DNA of 64,000 nt from Alcaligenaceae bacterium. Lineage in GTDB: Bacteria; Pseudomonadota; Gammaproteobacteria; Burkholderiales; Burkholderiaceae_B. Made by a program: the position numbers and the translations under genes. A model generated the notes under the pieces. It did not search any database, was not told where the DNA came from, and saw nothing but the letters and a program-made list of their open reading frames with translations. Below, in pieces: positions 44,757 to 53,382 of the stretch. Every line of letters starts with the position of its first letter. The stretch's first letter is position 1. The DNA lies in assembly GCA_013416435.1 (NCBI GenBank), contig JACCEN010000017.1:38756-102755 (forward strand), in the 5' to 3' direction.

Positions 44757-44760
44757 CCCC
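44731..44760. repeat. palindromic repeat shared by the ends of two convergent genes
   Basis: Canonical copy, centre ATGC. On the + strand it supplies GQTPCGV and TGA (44754-44756) to the deoxyribosyltransferase. On the - strand it supplies GQTPHGV and TGA (44735-44737) to the MBL gene. The two genes overlap by 22 bp inside it. Confidence 0.95.
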
Positions 44761-45619
44761 TGCTGACAGGAATCTTCAGATACGAGACGCCATTGGACTC
44801 CGCTTTGGGCAGGTGTCCCGCGCGGATATTGACCTGAATGGCGGGAAGCAGCAGGACGGGTGCCGCCAGCGTGGCGTCGCGCCGTTCGCGCATCGCGACG
44901 AACTCCGCCTCGGAGACGCCGTCATGGACATGTACGTTGCGCGCGCGCATGTCGCCCACCGTGCTTTCCCAGGCATAAGTGTCGCGCCCGGGCGCTTTGT
45001 AGTCATGACAAAGGAACAACCGTGTCTCGTCGGGCAGCGAAAGGAGCCGCCGGATCGAGCGGTACAGTGTCTGGGCGCTGCCGCCGGGAAAATCTGCGCG
45101 CGCCGTGCCATAGTCCGGCATGAATAGCGTGTCGCCGATGAATACCGCATCGCCGATGCGATAGGAGACACAGGCGGGGGTGTGGCCCGGCGTGTGCATC
45201 ACCTCGACCGTGAGCGAGCCGAGCTGGATTGTTTCGCCATCTGCCAGCAGTCGGTCAAATTCGCGGCCGTCGCCCGAGACGTCGTCGATGTTGAAGACGG
45301 ACCGGAAAATCGATTGGACGTCGCGGATGTGCTCGCCGATGGCGACCTGCGCGCCCGTGTGCTGCTTGATGTGGGGTGCTGCGCTTAGATGGTCCGCATG
45401 GGCGTGGGTTTCCAGAACCCAGACGACCTGCAAGCCGCCATCGGTCGCCGCCCGCAGCATCGTGTCAGCCGATGCCGTCGATGCCTTGCCGCTGCGGTGG
45501 TCGTAATCCAGTACGGGGTCGATCACGGCGGCCAGCTTGGTCGCGGGATCGGAAACCAGATAGCTCACCGTATTGGTGGGTTCGTCGAAAAACGCTTGGA
45601 TCTGGGAGGATGGGTTCAT
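44735..45619 (-). CDS. MBL-fold metallo-hydrolase (persulfide dioxygenase/Blh-like)
   Basis: 294 residues. FFDEPTNTVSYLVSDPATKL at the N-terminus, metal motif THAHADH, then VEVMHTPGHTPACVSY, VFIGDTLFMPDYGTARADFP and LFLCHDYKAPGRD: the ETHE1/Blh branch that oxidises or hydrolyses thiol compounds. The family usually ends NIRxGxLPxxExNGVxYLKIP plus a few residues; here YLKIPVS is followed by repeat-encoded RGQTPHGV. Confidence 0.9.
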   Translation of the reverse strand: MNPSSQIQAFFDEPTNTVSYLVSDPATKLAAVIDPVLDYDHRSGKASTASADTMLRAATDGGLQVVWVLETHAHADHLSAAPHIKQHTGAQVAIGEHIRDVQSIFRSVFNIDDVSGDGREFDRLLADGETIQLGSLTVEVMHTPGHTPACVSYRIGDAVFIGDTLFMPDYGTARADFPGGSAQTLYRSIRRLLSLPDETRLFLCHDYKAPGRDTYAWESTVGDMRARNVHVHDGVSEAEFVAMRERRDATLAAPVLLLPAIQVNIRAGHLPKAESNGVSYLKIPVSRGQTPHGV

Positions 45620-45642
45620 GGGGCTCGTCCTGTGGTTTGGTA

Positions 45643-45740
45643 GGGGTCGGACCCGATGCCGGGTCTGACCCCACGCACATTCTAAAGGGGTCCGCCCCCC
45701 TCCACGATATGGGGTCAGACCCCGTACGGGGTCTGACCCC
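45643..45740. repeat. two palindromic repeats (45643-45672, 45711-45740) and a half copy between
   Basis: In the first copy the left arm is GTCGGAC while the right is still GTCTGAC, giving a G-T pair: half of the compensatory change seen at 13025-13055. A decayed half (GGGGTCCGCCCC) lies near 45688. The second copy is canonical and ends 12 nt from the DctP stop. Confidence 0.92.
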
Positions 45741-45751
45741 TGCCCCATGGC

Positions 45752-46783
45752 TTACTTCTTGCGGGCGGCGATGTCTTTCTGGGCCTGGTCGACAAGCTGC
45801 TCGCCGACGGTCTTTTTCCATTTGTCGAAAACGGGCTTGGTAACCTTGACGAATGCGTCGTGCTGCTCGGGCGTCAGGCTGGTGACCTTCACGCCATGCC
45901 CTTCAATGGCCTTGAGCAGCGAGGGGTCTTCCGGCGTAACGCCTTTGCGGGCCAGCACGATTTGTTCCTTGCCCGCTTCGATGGCGGCTTCGCGCACGAT
46001 CTTGCGGTCTTCTTCCGTCCAGGATTCCCATACCTGTTTGTTTACCACGAAGATCAGGGGATCGGCGACGTAGTTCCAGAGGGTCAGATTCTTCTGGGCG
46101 ACGTCATACAGCTTGGCGGCGGAAAAGATGGACAGGGGGTTTTCCTGGCCGTCGACCGCGCCGGTGGCGAGCGCGGGCTGTGCATCCGCCCAGCTCATCT
46201 GCGTGGGATTGGCGCCCAGCGCGGTGAAGGTGTCGATGAAGAGCGGCGAACCGACCACACGCAGCTTCAGGCCCTTCAGGTCTTCCGGCGATTTGACTTC
46301 ATGCTTGGAGTTGCTGAGCTGGCGATAGCCGTTTTCACCCCATGCCAGCGGCACGACGCCGGCCTTTTCGACGTCCTTGAACAGGGCTTTGCCCACCTCG
46401 CCATGGATGAGGGCGTCGATGGCTGCGTAGTCGGGCATCAGGAAGGGCAAGGAGAACAGGTTCAGCTGTTTCACTTGCGGCGACCAGTTGATGGTCGAGC
46501 CGAGCGCCATGTCGATCAGGCCTTGGCGAATGGCCGTGAACTCGCGCGTCTGGTCCCCCTGCACCAGCGAGACGCCTGGGTATAGCTTGATGTTGATGCG
46601 CCCTGCGGTACGCTCGCGGACCTTGTTGGCCCAGATTTCGGCGCCCTGTCCCCAGGGGAAGGCCGTGCCGACGACGAGCGAGAGCTTGTATTCGGATTTG
46701 TAATTGGCCGCCTGGGCGGTGCCGGCCAGGCCAAGCGCAGCGATGGAGCAGGCGAGGGCGCCAAGCAATGTGCGGATTTTCAT
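45752..46783 (-). CDS. TRAP transporter substrate-binding protein (DctP family)
   Basis: 343 residues. Signal peptide (ALACSIAALGLAGTAQAAN), then YKLSLVVGTAFPWGQGAEIW, KLYPGVSLVQGDQTREF, LKGLKLRVVGSPLFIDTFTA and WADAQPALATGAVDGQENPL, all typical of DctP-type proteins, with a conserved Arg in KLRVVGSP that binds carboxylate. Partner of the DctQ and DctM genes just upstream. Confidence 0.93.
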   Translation of the reverse strand: MKIRTLLGALACSIAALGLAGTAQAANYKSEYKLSLVVGTAFPWGQGAEIWANKVRERTAGRINIKLYPGVSLVQGDQTREFTAIRQGLIDMALGSTINWSPQVKQLNLFSLPFLMPDYAAIDALIHGEVGKALFKDVEKAGVVPLAWGENGYRQLSNSKHEVKSPEDLKGLKLRVVGSPLFIDTFTALGANPTQMSWADAQPALATGAVDGQENPLSIFSAAKLYDVAQKNLTLWNYVADPLIFVVNKQVWESWTEEDRKIVREAAIEAGKEQIVLARKGVTPEDPSLLKAIEGHGVKVTSLTPEQHDAFVKVTKPVFDKWKKTVGEQLVDQAQKDIAARKK

Positions 46784-46844
46784 GGAGTCTCCTTTTTGGG
46801 GATAGCGTTGGTAGTAAGTATGGCCGCGCGAGGCGGCCTCGGGG

Positions 46845-48143
46845 TCAGTACCCTAGGTATCGAGGCAGCCATAGGGCCAGCTCGGGGAAAACGATTACCA
46901 GGACCAGAACGGTGAACATCGAGCAAAGCAGCCAGATCACCCAGCGTATGGTGCTTTCCATGGGAACCTGCGCGATACGGCAGGCGACCATGAGGTTGAC
47001 CGCCAGCGGGGGCGTGAACTGCCCCAAGGCTACTTTAAGGGTAAGCAGCACGCCGAACCAGACCGGATCCCATCCATATGCGTTGACGATGGGCATGAGC
47101 AGCGGCACGAAAATCAGGAAAATGGAGATGCCGTCCAGGAACATGCCCAGTATCATGATCAGCGCGATGAGCAGGGTCAGCACGCCGTACTCGCCCAGGC
47201 CCGAATTGACGATGGCGTGGGCGATGGGGTCGATGACGCTGAGCGTGGACAGGGCCCAGGCGAAAATGCCGGCCAGAGTGACCACCAGCATGATGACGGC
47301 GGAAAGCTCGGCTGCCTCGCGCAAGATAAGGAACAGATCGCGGAACTTGATGGTGCGATGCACGACCATGCCGACGAAGAGCCCGTAGAACACCGCCACG
47401 ACCGCGGCCTCGGTGGGGGTGAAAAGGCCGATGCGCATGCCGCCCAGGATCAGGACGGGCGCGGCCAGGCCCCAGGATGCCTCGAACAGGCTGCGCCAGA
47501 ACGGGGGGCGCGGCAGTGCTCTTTCCTGGGCGCCCATGTTATGGCGCCGCGACAGCCACACCGCCGGTACGATGAGGGCGATGCCGGCCAGGATGCCCGG
47601 TATCATGCCCGCCGAGAACAGCGCGGGAACGGACGCCTGCGGCACCAGTATGGAATAGACGATGAAGGCGATCGACGGCGGGATGAGGATGTCGGTGGCC
47701 GCACCCGCCGCGACGATGCTGGCTGAAAAAGGCCGTGGATAGCCCGCGCGGCTCATGGCGCTGATCATCACCGCGCCCACGGCGGCGGCGCAGGCGGGAC
47801 CCGAGCCTGAAATGCCGCCCAGGAACATGGCGACGGCAATGGCGACCAGCGGCAGCATGCCCGGCCCGCGTCCGACGATGGCAATGGCGAAATTGACCAG
47901 CCGGCTGGCGACGCCGGAGCGGTCGAAAATGGATCCGACGAGCACGAACATCGGTATGGCCAGCAGCGGATACTTGGCCAGGCCCGCATAGAAGTTTTGC
48001 GGGACGGCCAGCAGCCCGAACCATTGGGTGTCGAGATTCGACATCACGATGGACAGGGTGCCCGCAATGCCCAGGGCCACGCCCACGGGCATGCCGATGA
48101 CCATCAGCACGATGAAGACGATGAACAGGGTGGCGACGATCAT
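46845..48143 (-). CDS. TRAP transporter large permease (DctM)
   Basis: 432 residues with about 12 membrane helices. MIVATLFIVFIVLMVIGMPV, LLAIPMFVLVGSIFDRSGVA, GGISGSGPACAAAVGAVMIS and DILIPPSIAFIVYSILVPQA are DctM blocks. Overlaps the DctQ stop (ATGA). The frame is open far upstream, but this is antisense to DctQ coding and the start at 48143 is natural. Its stop lies in GGGGTCAG at 46841-46848, reminiscent of a repeat arm. Confidence 0.93.
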   Translation of the reverse strand: MIVATLFIVFIVLMVIGMPVGVALGIAGTLSIVMSNLDTQWFGLLAVPQNFYAGLAKYPLLAIPMFVLVGSIFDRSGVASRLVNFAIAIVGRGPGMLPLVAIAVAMFLGGISGSGPACAAAVGAVMISAMSRAGYPRPFSASIVAAGAATDILIPPSIAFIVYSILVPQASVPALFSAGMIPGILAGIALIVPAVWLSRRHNMGAQERALPRPPFWRSLFEASWGLAAPVLILGGMRIGLFTPTEAAVVAVFYGLFVGMVVHRTIKFRDLFLILREAAELSAVIMLVVTLAGIFAWALSTLSVIDPIAHAIVNSGLGEYGVLTLLIALIMILGMFLDGISIFLIFVPLLMPIVNAYGWDPVWFGVLLTLKVALGQFTPPLAVNLMVACRIAQVPMESTIRWVIWLLCSMFTVLVLVIVFPELALWLPRYLGY

Positions 48144-48685
48144 GCTCCGGGCCCGCCCGTGCCGGAGTTCAGCAGGCGGCGCAGGATGCCCGCGATGCGC
48201 AGGGAAATGCCCAGCGCAAGCACCGGCATCCAGACCGTGTACCACCAATTGGGAATGCCGATGGCCGGCGAGGTGTCGCCCCAGGTGTAGTCGTCGTAGA
48301 CCATGCGGCCCGACAGGATGGTGAGCAGGAGGAAGAAGAGCAGCACCAGGGTATTGACGACGACGGCGAGCTTGCGTTGCCGCGACTCGGCGCCGCTGTC
48401 GGCGTAGGCTTCGATGCGGATATGCTGGTTGCGGACGAAGGCGGTGGCGCTGGCGGTCATGGTCAGCACGATGAGCAGAAAGACCGATATCTCTTCCGAC
48501 CACGCGAAGGAGCCGTCGGAGAAATAGCGGACCAGCACGTTGGCGAAGGTGATGAGTGCCAGGACCGCCATGATCAGGACCGAGATCCAGTCTTCGATCT
48601 TGAGCGGTACTTTGACGGGAGGGTCTTTGGGAACGGCCACGACGAAATCCGGATCGTCTGTGGCCTTGTCAGGAGAATGAGGCAT
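48140..48685 (-). CDS. TRAP transporter small permease (DctQ)
   Basis: 181 residues with four membrane helices. EDWISVLIMAVLALITFANV, LVRYFSDGSFAWSEEISVFL and a conserved FVRNQHIRIE loop identify DctQ. Start taken as ATG 48685; an upstream TTG at 48703 is in frame but without a ribosome site. First gene of the TRAP operon. Confidence 0.88.
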   Translation of the reverse strand: MPHSPDKATDDPDFVVAVPKDPPVKVPLKIEDWISVLIMAVLALITFANVLVRYFSDGSFAWSEEISVFLLIVLTMTASATAFVRNQHIRIEAYADSGAESRQRKLAVVVNTLVLLFFLLLTILSGRMVYDDYTWGDTSPAIGIPNWWYTVWMPVLALGISLRIAGILRRLLNSGTGGPGA

Positions 48686-48784
48686 TGGAATACGGGAAAA
48701 CAAGCATGCTTTAGTGAATAGCCGACATGCTAACGTTTTGCGACACTTTCGTATCCTCGGGGTTTCCCGCGTTTGGATTTGCCC

Positions 48785-48906
48785 GGGTCAGACCCCGCAT
48801 GGGGTCTGACCCGGTTTTGGAATGGCGCCGGTGGGTTTTGGGGTCAGACCCATGGGTCTGACCCCTCTGAGCTGTTGGGGTCAGACCCCGTACGGGGTCT
48901 GACCCC
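48785..48906. repeat. three clustered palindromic repeats (48785-48812, 48840-48865, 48877-48906)
   Basis: The first has slightly trimmed ends, the second is a 26-bp short form with a CATG centre, and the third is canonical. They fill the gap between the Bug protein gene and the TRAP operon and are the last copies towards the right of the window. Confidence 0.93.
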
Positions 48907-48913
48907 GGCCTGC

Positions 48914-49894
48914 CTAGTTCACGGAAATCGCCCTGTCCGCGACGATCTTCAGGAATTGCTCGGTTTCACGCCGGTATTGTTCGTCAGCCTGTTCCAGGCC
49001 CAGGGGCTCGCCGACGGCGGAACCGCTGGCCTCGATGGCGGCCCGGACTTGCGGGTCCGACAAGGCCTGCTTGAGCGCCGCCTGCAGCGTGCGCACGTCA
49101 TCGTCCGGTGTTTCCGCCCTGACCAGCAAGCCCGCCCAGGTGGGGTACTGGAAATCTTTCAGCTCCGGCGCGATTTCCCCGAGGGTGGGGATGTCCGGCG
49201 CGAGCGGATTGCGCTCGGATTGCGCAATCCCATACGCCTTGAGCTTCTTGTCGCGTATCAGCCCCAGTATGTTGCCGGCCAGGGGAAGAAACGAAATGTC
49301 GACCTGGCCACCCATCAGGTCCTGCACCAGCGGGGCGGCGCCACGATAGGGCACATGGAACATGTTGCCGTCGGTCTCGGCCGCCAGGACGGCGCCCGTC
49401 ACATGGTAAAGCGAACCAATACCGACGCTGCCGTAGCTCACGGGGTTCGCATTCGGCGCTTTGCTTTGCGCAATGATGGCGCGGATGTCGGCCGCGTCCA
49501 GGTTCGGGCGGCCGACCAGGACCTGGCTGGTCTGCGTCGCGGGTCCGACAAGCCGGAACGCGTCCGCCTTGTATTCCAGCGCGGGGTTGACCGCGGGCGC
49601 CAGTATTACTTCGTTGGGCGAGCCCAGAAGCAGCGTCTTGCCATCGGCCGGGCGCTGCAATACGCGGTGGCTGCCCACCGCGCCGCCCGCGCCGCTCAGG
49701 TTCTCGATGACGATGGTGCGATTCAGCGCCTTGGACATGACGGGCGCGATCGTGCGGGCGACGAAGTCCGAGCCGCCGCCGGGAGGATAAGGCACGATCA
49801 GGCTGATCTGCCCGTTGGACTGGGCGAGGGCGGGCATGGCCAGGCCGGCCAGGGCGACACATGCCGATCCCAGGATGAGTTTGCTTTTGCGCAT
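48914..49894 (-). CDS. Bug/TctC family substrate-binding protein
   Basis: 326 residues. Signal peptide ending AMPALAQ, then QISLIVPYPPGGGSDFVART, IVIENLSGAGGAVGSHRVLQ and PYRGAAPLVQDLMGGQVDIS, which are Bug blocks. Periplasmic carboxylate or amino-compound binding. It lies 36 nt downstream of the M20 hydrolase gene, probably in the same operon, linking import to hydrolysis of an N-acyl or similar compound. Confidence 0.93.
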   Translation of the reverse strand: MRKSKLILGSACVALAGLAMPALAQSNGQISLIVPYPPGGGSDFVARTIAPVMSKALNRTIVIENLSGAGGAVGSHRVLQRPADGKTLLLGSPNEVILAPAVNPALEYKADAFRLVGPATQTSQVLVGRPNLDAADIRAIIAQSKAPNANPVSYGSVGIGSLYHVTGAVLAAETDGNMFHVPYRGAAPLVQDLMGGQVDISFLPLAGNILGLIRDKKLKAYGIAQSERNPLAPDIPTLGEIAPELKDFQYPTWAGLLVRAETPDDDVRTLQAALKQALSDPQVRAAIEASGSAVGEPLGLEQADEQYRRETEQFLKIVADRAISVN

Positions 49895-49930
49895 GGGAAG
49901 TCTCCGTAGGTTTTCTTGTGATGCATTGGG

Positions 49931-51130
49931 TTATCGGGGGGCGAGCCATTGCGCCGTCAGTTCCGACCAGAAGGTGGCGGCGGGAGCCAGGCAGGCATCG
50001 TTGAAGTCATAGCCGGGGTTGTGCACCATGCAGTGCGTGAGTCCGCTGCCGGGGTCGAGTTCGCCGATCATGCCGTTGCCGACCAGCAGATAGCAGCCCG
50101 GCCTTTCCTGGAGCATGTAGGCGAAGTCCTCGCTGCCCATCAGCGGTTCGGTCTCGGCTTGTACGTTTTCCGCGCCGAAGATGCGGCGCGCGACGTCGAT
50201 CGCCACGCCGGTTTCGTCGGCCGTATTGATGAGCATGGGATAGCCGCGCTGATAATCCACCTCTGCCGTGGCGCCATAGCTTTCCGCCTGCAGCGTGCAG
50301 ATGCGGCGGATGCGGGCTTCCAGCTCATCGCGTATTTCAGGGGAAAAGGCGCGCACGCTCAATTCGAGCCGGGCGCTGCCCGGGATGACGTTGTAGGTTG
50401 CCCCGGCTTCCAGCTTGCCGATGCTGATCACCACGCTGTCGAGCGGATCGATGTTCCGCGACACGATGGTTTGCAGCGCCATGATGGCACTGGCTGCGGC
50501 AACGGTGGGATCGACCGCTCGATGAGGTACTGCGGCGTGGCCGCCGCGGCCGGTGAACGTGATGACGACGCGGTCGGACGACGCCATCATTGCGCCTGCG
50601 CGGAAAAGAAACTTGCCGGTCGGCCAGCCAGGCATGTTGTGCAGGGCGAATACCGCGTCACAGGGAAAACGCTCGAACAGGCCTTCCTCGATCATGCGGC
50701 GGGCGCCTCCGCCGCCGCCCAGTTCTTCGGCGGGCTGGAAGATAAGATGGACCGTGCCGTCGAAGTTCCGCCGCCGCGCAATGATCTCGGCGGCGGCCAG
50801 CAGGATGGCGGTGTGGCCGTCATGGCCGCATGCATGCATGGTGCCTGGTACCTGGCTTGCCCATTCGATGCGATTGCTTTCCTGTATCGGCAGGGCGTCC
50901 ATATCGGCGCGCAGGCCGATGCTGCGGCCGGAGTCGCCGTGTCTGAGCGTACCCACCACGCCCGTGCCGGCGATGCCTTCCGCAACGTCGTAGCCCAGAG
51001 TCCGCAGACGATCCGCGACCATGCGGGCAGTGCGGAACTCCTCGAAACCGAGTTCGGGATGGCGATGGATGTCTCGCCGGAGCGCGATGTAGGCGTCCCA
51101 GTCGATGACGGGGTCTGAATTCCTAGTCAT
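49931..51130 (-). CDS. M20 family amidohydrolase
   Basis: 399 residues. RRDIHRHPELGFEEFRTARM, GLRADMDALPIQE, MHACGHDGHTAILLAAAEII and FQPAEELGGGGGARRMIEEG give the metal ligands (His, Asp, Glu pair). GRGGHAAVPHRAVDPTVAAA is the dimerisation-domain signature and EPLMGSEDFAYML the C-terminal one. Hydrolyses an N-acyl amino acid or amide; substrate unknown. Confidence 0.93.
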   Translation of the reverse strand: MTRNSDPVIDWDAYIALRRDIHRHPELGFEEFRTARMVADRLRTLGYDVAEGIAGTGVVGTLRHGDSGRSIGLRADMDALPIQESNRIEWASQVPGTMHACGHDGHTAILLAAAEIIARRRNFDGTVHLIFQPAEELGGGGGARRMIEEGLFERFPCDAVFALHNMPGWPTGKFLFRAGAMMASSDRVVITFTGRGGHAAVPHRAVDPTVAAASAIMALQTIVSRNIDPLDSVVISIGKLEAGATYNVIPGSARLELSVRAFSPEIRDELEARIRRICTLQAESYGATAEVDYQRGYPMLINTADETGVAIDVARRIFGAENVQAETEPLMGSEDFAYMLQERPGCYLLVGNGMIGELDPGSGLTHCMVHNPGYDFNDACLAPAATFWSELTAQWLAPR

Positions 51131-51768
51131 GCCGGCATTATTGGCATGGCCTTGTGTCCGCCGTTACTGGTATTTAGTTTTTGGTGACAACTGTTGGTTA
51201 TCATGTTGATATGAAAGACCATAGCTTGAGAGCATTGCTTGGTCTATGACATTAAAGTCCTGGTCCGTACCAATAAGTTCTGTTCTGGCGCCGTTGTGAC
51301 AATAAGTTCTGGTCCACTGCGGCTTTTTAGCCGAGCAGTCGTGACATTAAAGTTCTGGTCCGCCTGGTTACGTAGCCTTTTTTCGCCAATTTCGCCGTTA
51401 GGAAAAAAAACGAGCTCTTGACTGGCCGTTTGCACCTCGATGAGTGCTGATAACGAAGAAATCTTGAGGTATTGCTCATTTTTTGAACGAATCTGCGAAA
51501 TCATGGCAATAAGTTCTGATCCAGATTCCACGATGACATTAAAGTTCTATTCCAAAAAAATGGCCTACGCAGATCTTGCTCCCGCCCAAACTACTCGCCT
51601 AGCTTCAAAGTTGTTGAATGCCGAAATCTGGCCCAACCGTTTCAACTGAAAGCATCATCACACGCTCACGCTACTATCCACTCGCAACAACCACTCAATC
51701 TGTCGCCGCGCCGTCGAAATGACTTGGCTGAACACCCGCACATCGACCTCCCCCTCTGTCACAATAGA
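51131..51768. other. gene-free junction with six direct repeats of a transposon-end-like motif
   Basis: No convincing gene in about 640 nt. Six same-orientation copies of a 19-20-nt motif lie here in two forms. Form A (TGACATTAAAGTTCTGGTCC) is at 51247-51266, 51342-51361 and 51534-51553. Form B (TGACAATAAGTTCTGGTCC) is at about 51269-51285, 51297-51315 and 51504-51522. Such multiple terminal repeats are typical of transposase-binding ends (IS21-like layout), but I cannot name the element. A 95-residue antisense frame here is built on the repeats and is not called. Confidence 0.75.
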
Positions 51769-51817
51769 TGTCCGCTCGGTTGATTTGGAAATTTGAGGGA
51801 GCGGACGGAGTGAAGCA

Positions 51818-52303
51818 GTGCCCAGCTACAGCGCAGAATTCAAAGAACAGGTGGTCAGAAAGTTGATGCCGCCGCACAATCAGACGGTGGCCGCCGTGAG
51901 CCGTGAAACCGGCATCTCGCAGGCCAGTCTCTATAACTGGAAGAAGCAGTTTCGAGCCAAGGGATTTATTGTGCCCAAGAAGTCGACGCAGGCGGATGAG
52001 TGGGATGCCAAAGCCAAACTGACTGCAGTGATTCAGACGGCCGCGATGAACGAGTCCGAACGCTCGGAATACTGCCGTGAGCGCGGACTGTATCCCGAGC
52101 AGATCGACGCCTGGCGTGAAGTCTTTGAGAGTGCGGATACAGAAGCGCCGGCCAGCAAGGCAGAGTTGGCTGCAGAGCGCAAGAAAAGCCGCGCTCTGGA
52201 GAAAGAACTACGCAGAAAGGAGAAGGCGCTGGCTGAAGCCGCCGCGCTGCTGACGCTGTCAAAAAAATGGCAGGCCATCTGGGGCACGAACGAGGACGAT
52301 TGA
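51818..52303 (+). CDS. IS3-family transposase OrfA
   Basis: 161 residues: helix-turn-helix (FKEQVVRKLMPPHNQTVAAV, SRETGISQASLYNWKKQFRA) and a C-terminal coiled coil (AELAAERKKSRALEKELRRK) typical of OrfA. Start GTG 51818 with GGAG. Near its end, seven A's at 52261-52267 form a zero-frame A_AAA_AAA slippery site that would shift ribosomes into the -1 frame of orfB. Confidence 0.9.
   Translation: MPSYSAEFKEQVVRKLMPPHNQTVAAVSRETGISQASLYNWKKQFRAKGFIVPKKSTQADEWDAKAKLTAVIQTAAMNESERSEYCRERGLYPEQIDAWREVFESADTEAPASKAELAAERKKSRALEKELRRKEKALAEAAALLTLSKKWQAIWGTNEDD
52261..52267 (+). promoter_or_regulatory. programmed -1 frameshift site (A7) between orfA and orfB
   Basis: In the orfA frame the codons are TCA-AAA-AAA, so the heptamer is A_AAA_AAA. 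Slippage by -1 enters the orfB frame directly upstream of its own ATG (52267). This is the standard IS3 mechanism for making the OrfAB transposase. Confidence 0.8.
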
Positions 52304-53367
52304 TTCCGTTGGAGGTGAAACAGATGGCCATCACCCTGATTGACGAAGCAGTACGGGCAGGCGCTCGCCAGTCACGCGCCTGCGTAACCATTGGTTTGAG
52401 CTGTCGTACGCTACGCCGTTGGCGCAGTGCACCGACGTTACAGGATCAACGCAAGGGCGCACCGAGAAAACCCTGCCCCCACGCATTGACCCCCCAGGAG
52501 AAGGCGGCCATTGTGGCCGCCTGTAATAGCCACGAACATCAGAGCCTGCCGCCGTCGCAGATCGTGTCGCGCCTGGCCGATCAAGGCGTATACCTGGCCA
52601 GCGAGTCAAGCTTCTACCGCGTGTTGCGTGAATATGGCCAAGGGCATCGGCGGGGCCGGGCACACCCCCCGCGCAGCGTCTCGCGGCCCCAGGCCTGGGT
52701 GGCTCATGCCCCGTTGCAGGTCTGGAGCTGGGACATCACATTTTTGCCGACGACGGTGCGCGGACAGTTCTATAGGCTGTATCTGGTGCTGGACGTTTAC
52801 AGCCGTATGATCGTAGGCTGGGAGGTACATGTTGACGAGCGTGCCGAACATGCCGCCACCCTCATCACGAAGGCGTGCATGCGTCACGGTGTACGCCGCG
52901 AACAACTCGTGCTGCACGCAGATAACGGCTCGCCCATGAAAGGGGCCACAATGCTGGCGACCTTGCAGCGGTTGGGCATTATGCCTTCGTTTAGCCGCCC
53001 GTCGGTCAGCGACGACAACCCGTATTCCGAGGCATTGTTCCGGACATTGAAATATACGCCCGCTTATCCGAGCAAACCGTTCGCGAGTCTCGAGGACGCA
53101 CGTCGATGGGTGCTGCGCTTCGTGACCTGGTACAACACCGAGCACCGCCACAGCGCCATCAAGTTCGTGACCCCGGCGCAACGCCACTACGGGCAGGAGC
53201 CGTTGTTGCTGCAGGCGCGTCAACACGTTTACGAGGCCGCCAGGCAGGCCATGCCCCAGCGCTGGAAAGGACGTCCGACACGCGATTGGCGACCCGCCGC
53301 CCAGGTCTGGCTCAACCCCGAAAAGGAGCACATGCACACACCGAAGAAATTAGAGAACGTAGCCTGA
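52267..53367 (+). CDS. IS3-family transposase OrfB (DDE integrase core)
   Basis: 366 residues. The DDE triad is visible in WSWDITFLPT, LHADNGSPMKG and DNPYSEALFRTLKY. Full length with no internal stop, so the element may be active. Normally made as a frameshift fusion with OrfA. Confidence 0.92.
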   Translation: MAGHLGHERGRLIPLEVKQMAITLIDEAVRAGARQSRACVTIGLSCRTLRRWRSAPTLQDQRKGAPRKPCPHALTPQEKAAIVAACNSHEHQSLPPSQIVSRLADQGVYLASESSFYRVLREYGQGHRRGRAHPPRSVSRPQAWVAHAPLQVWSWDITFLPTTVRGQFYRLYLVLDVYSRMIVGWEVHVDERAEHAATLITKACMRHGVRREQLVLHADNGSPMKGATMLATLQRLGIMPSFSRPSVSDDNPYSEALFRTLKYTPAYPSKPFASLEDARRWVLRFVTWYNTEHRHSAIKFVTPAQRHYGQEPLLLQARQHVYEAARQAMPQRWKGRPTRDWRPAAQVWLNPEKEHMHTPKKLENVA

Positions 53368-53382
53368 AGAAAACGGACATCT

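Larger units (their letters stand above)
51766..53382 (+). mobile_element. IS3-family insertion sequence
   Basis: Contains orfA and orfB. Ends carry the inverted repeat AGATGTCCG: AGATGTCCGCTC at 51766-51777 and, on the other strand, AGATGTCCGTTT ending at 53382. If the element follows the usual TG..CA rule its ends would be 51769 and 53379. I find no target-site duplication, so the junctions may have been rearranged. Confidence 0.8.

Noticed and set aside
6060..48906. The many similar repeats as a CRISPR array
   Set aside because: Copies are scattered over 43 kb between different genes, palindromic and without regular spacers; no cas genes.
6060..48906. Palindromes as ordinary Rho-independent terminators
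   Set aside because: Stems are strong but none is followed by a T-tract on either strand, and many lie upstream of start codons or inside genes. The argD terminator (34249-34275) shows what a real one looks like here.
51244..51531. 95-codon open frame on the - strand
   Set aside because: Built across the six direct repeats, with no family resemblance or ribosome site.
51769..53379. Target-site duplication of the IS3 element
   Set aside because: Three to five bases on either side do not match; I therefore do not claim one.
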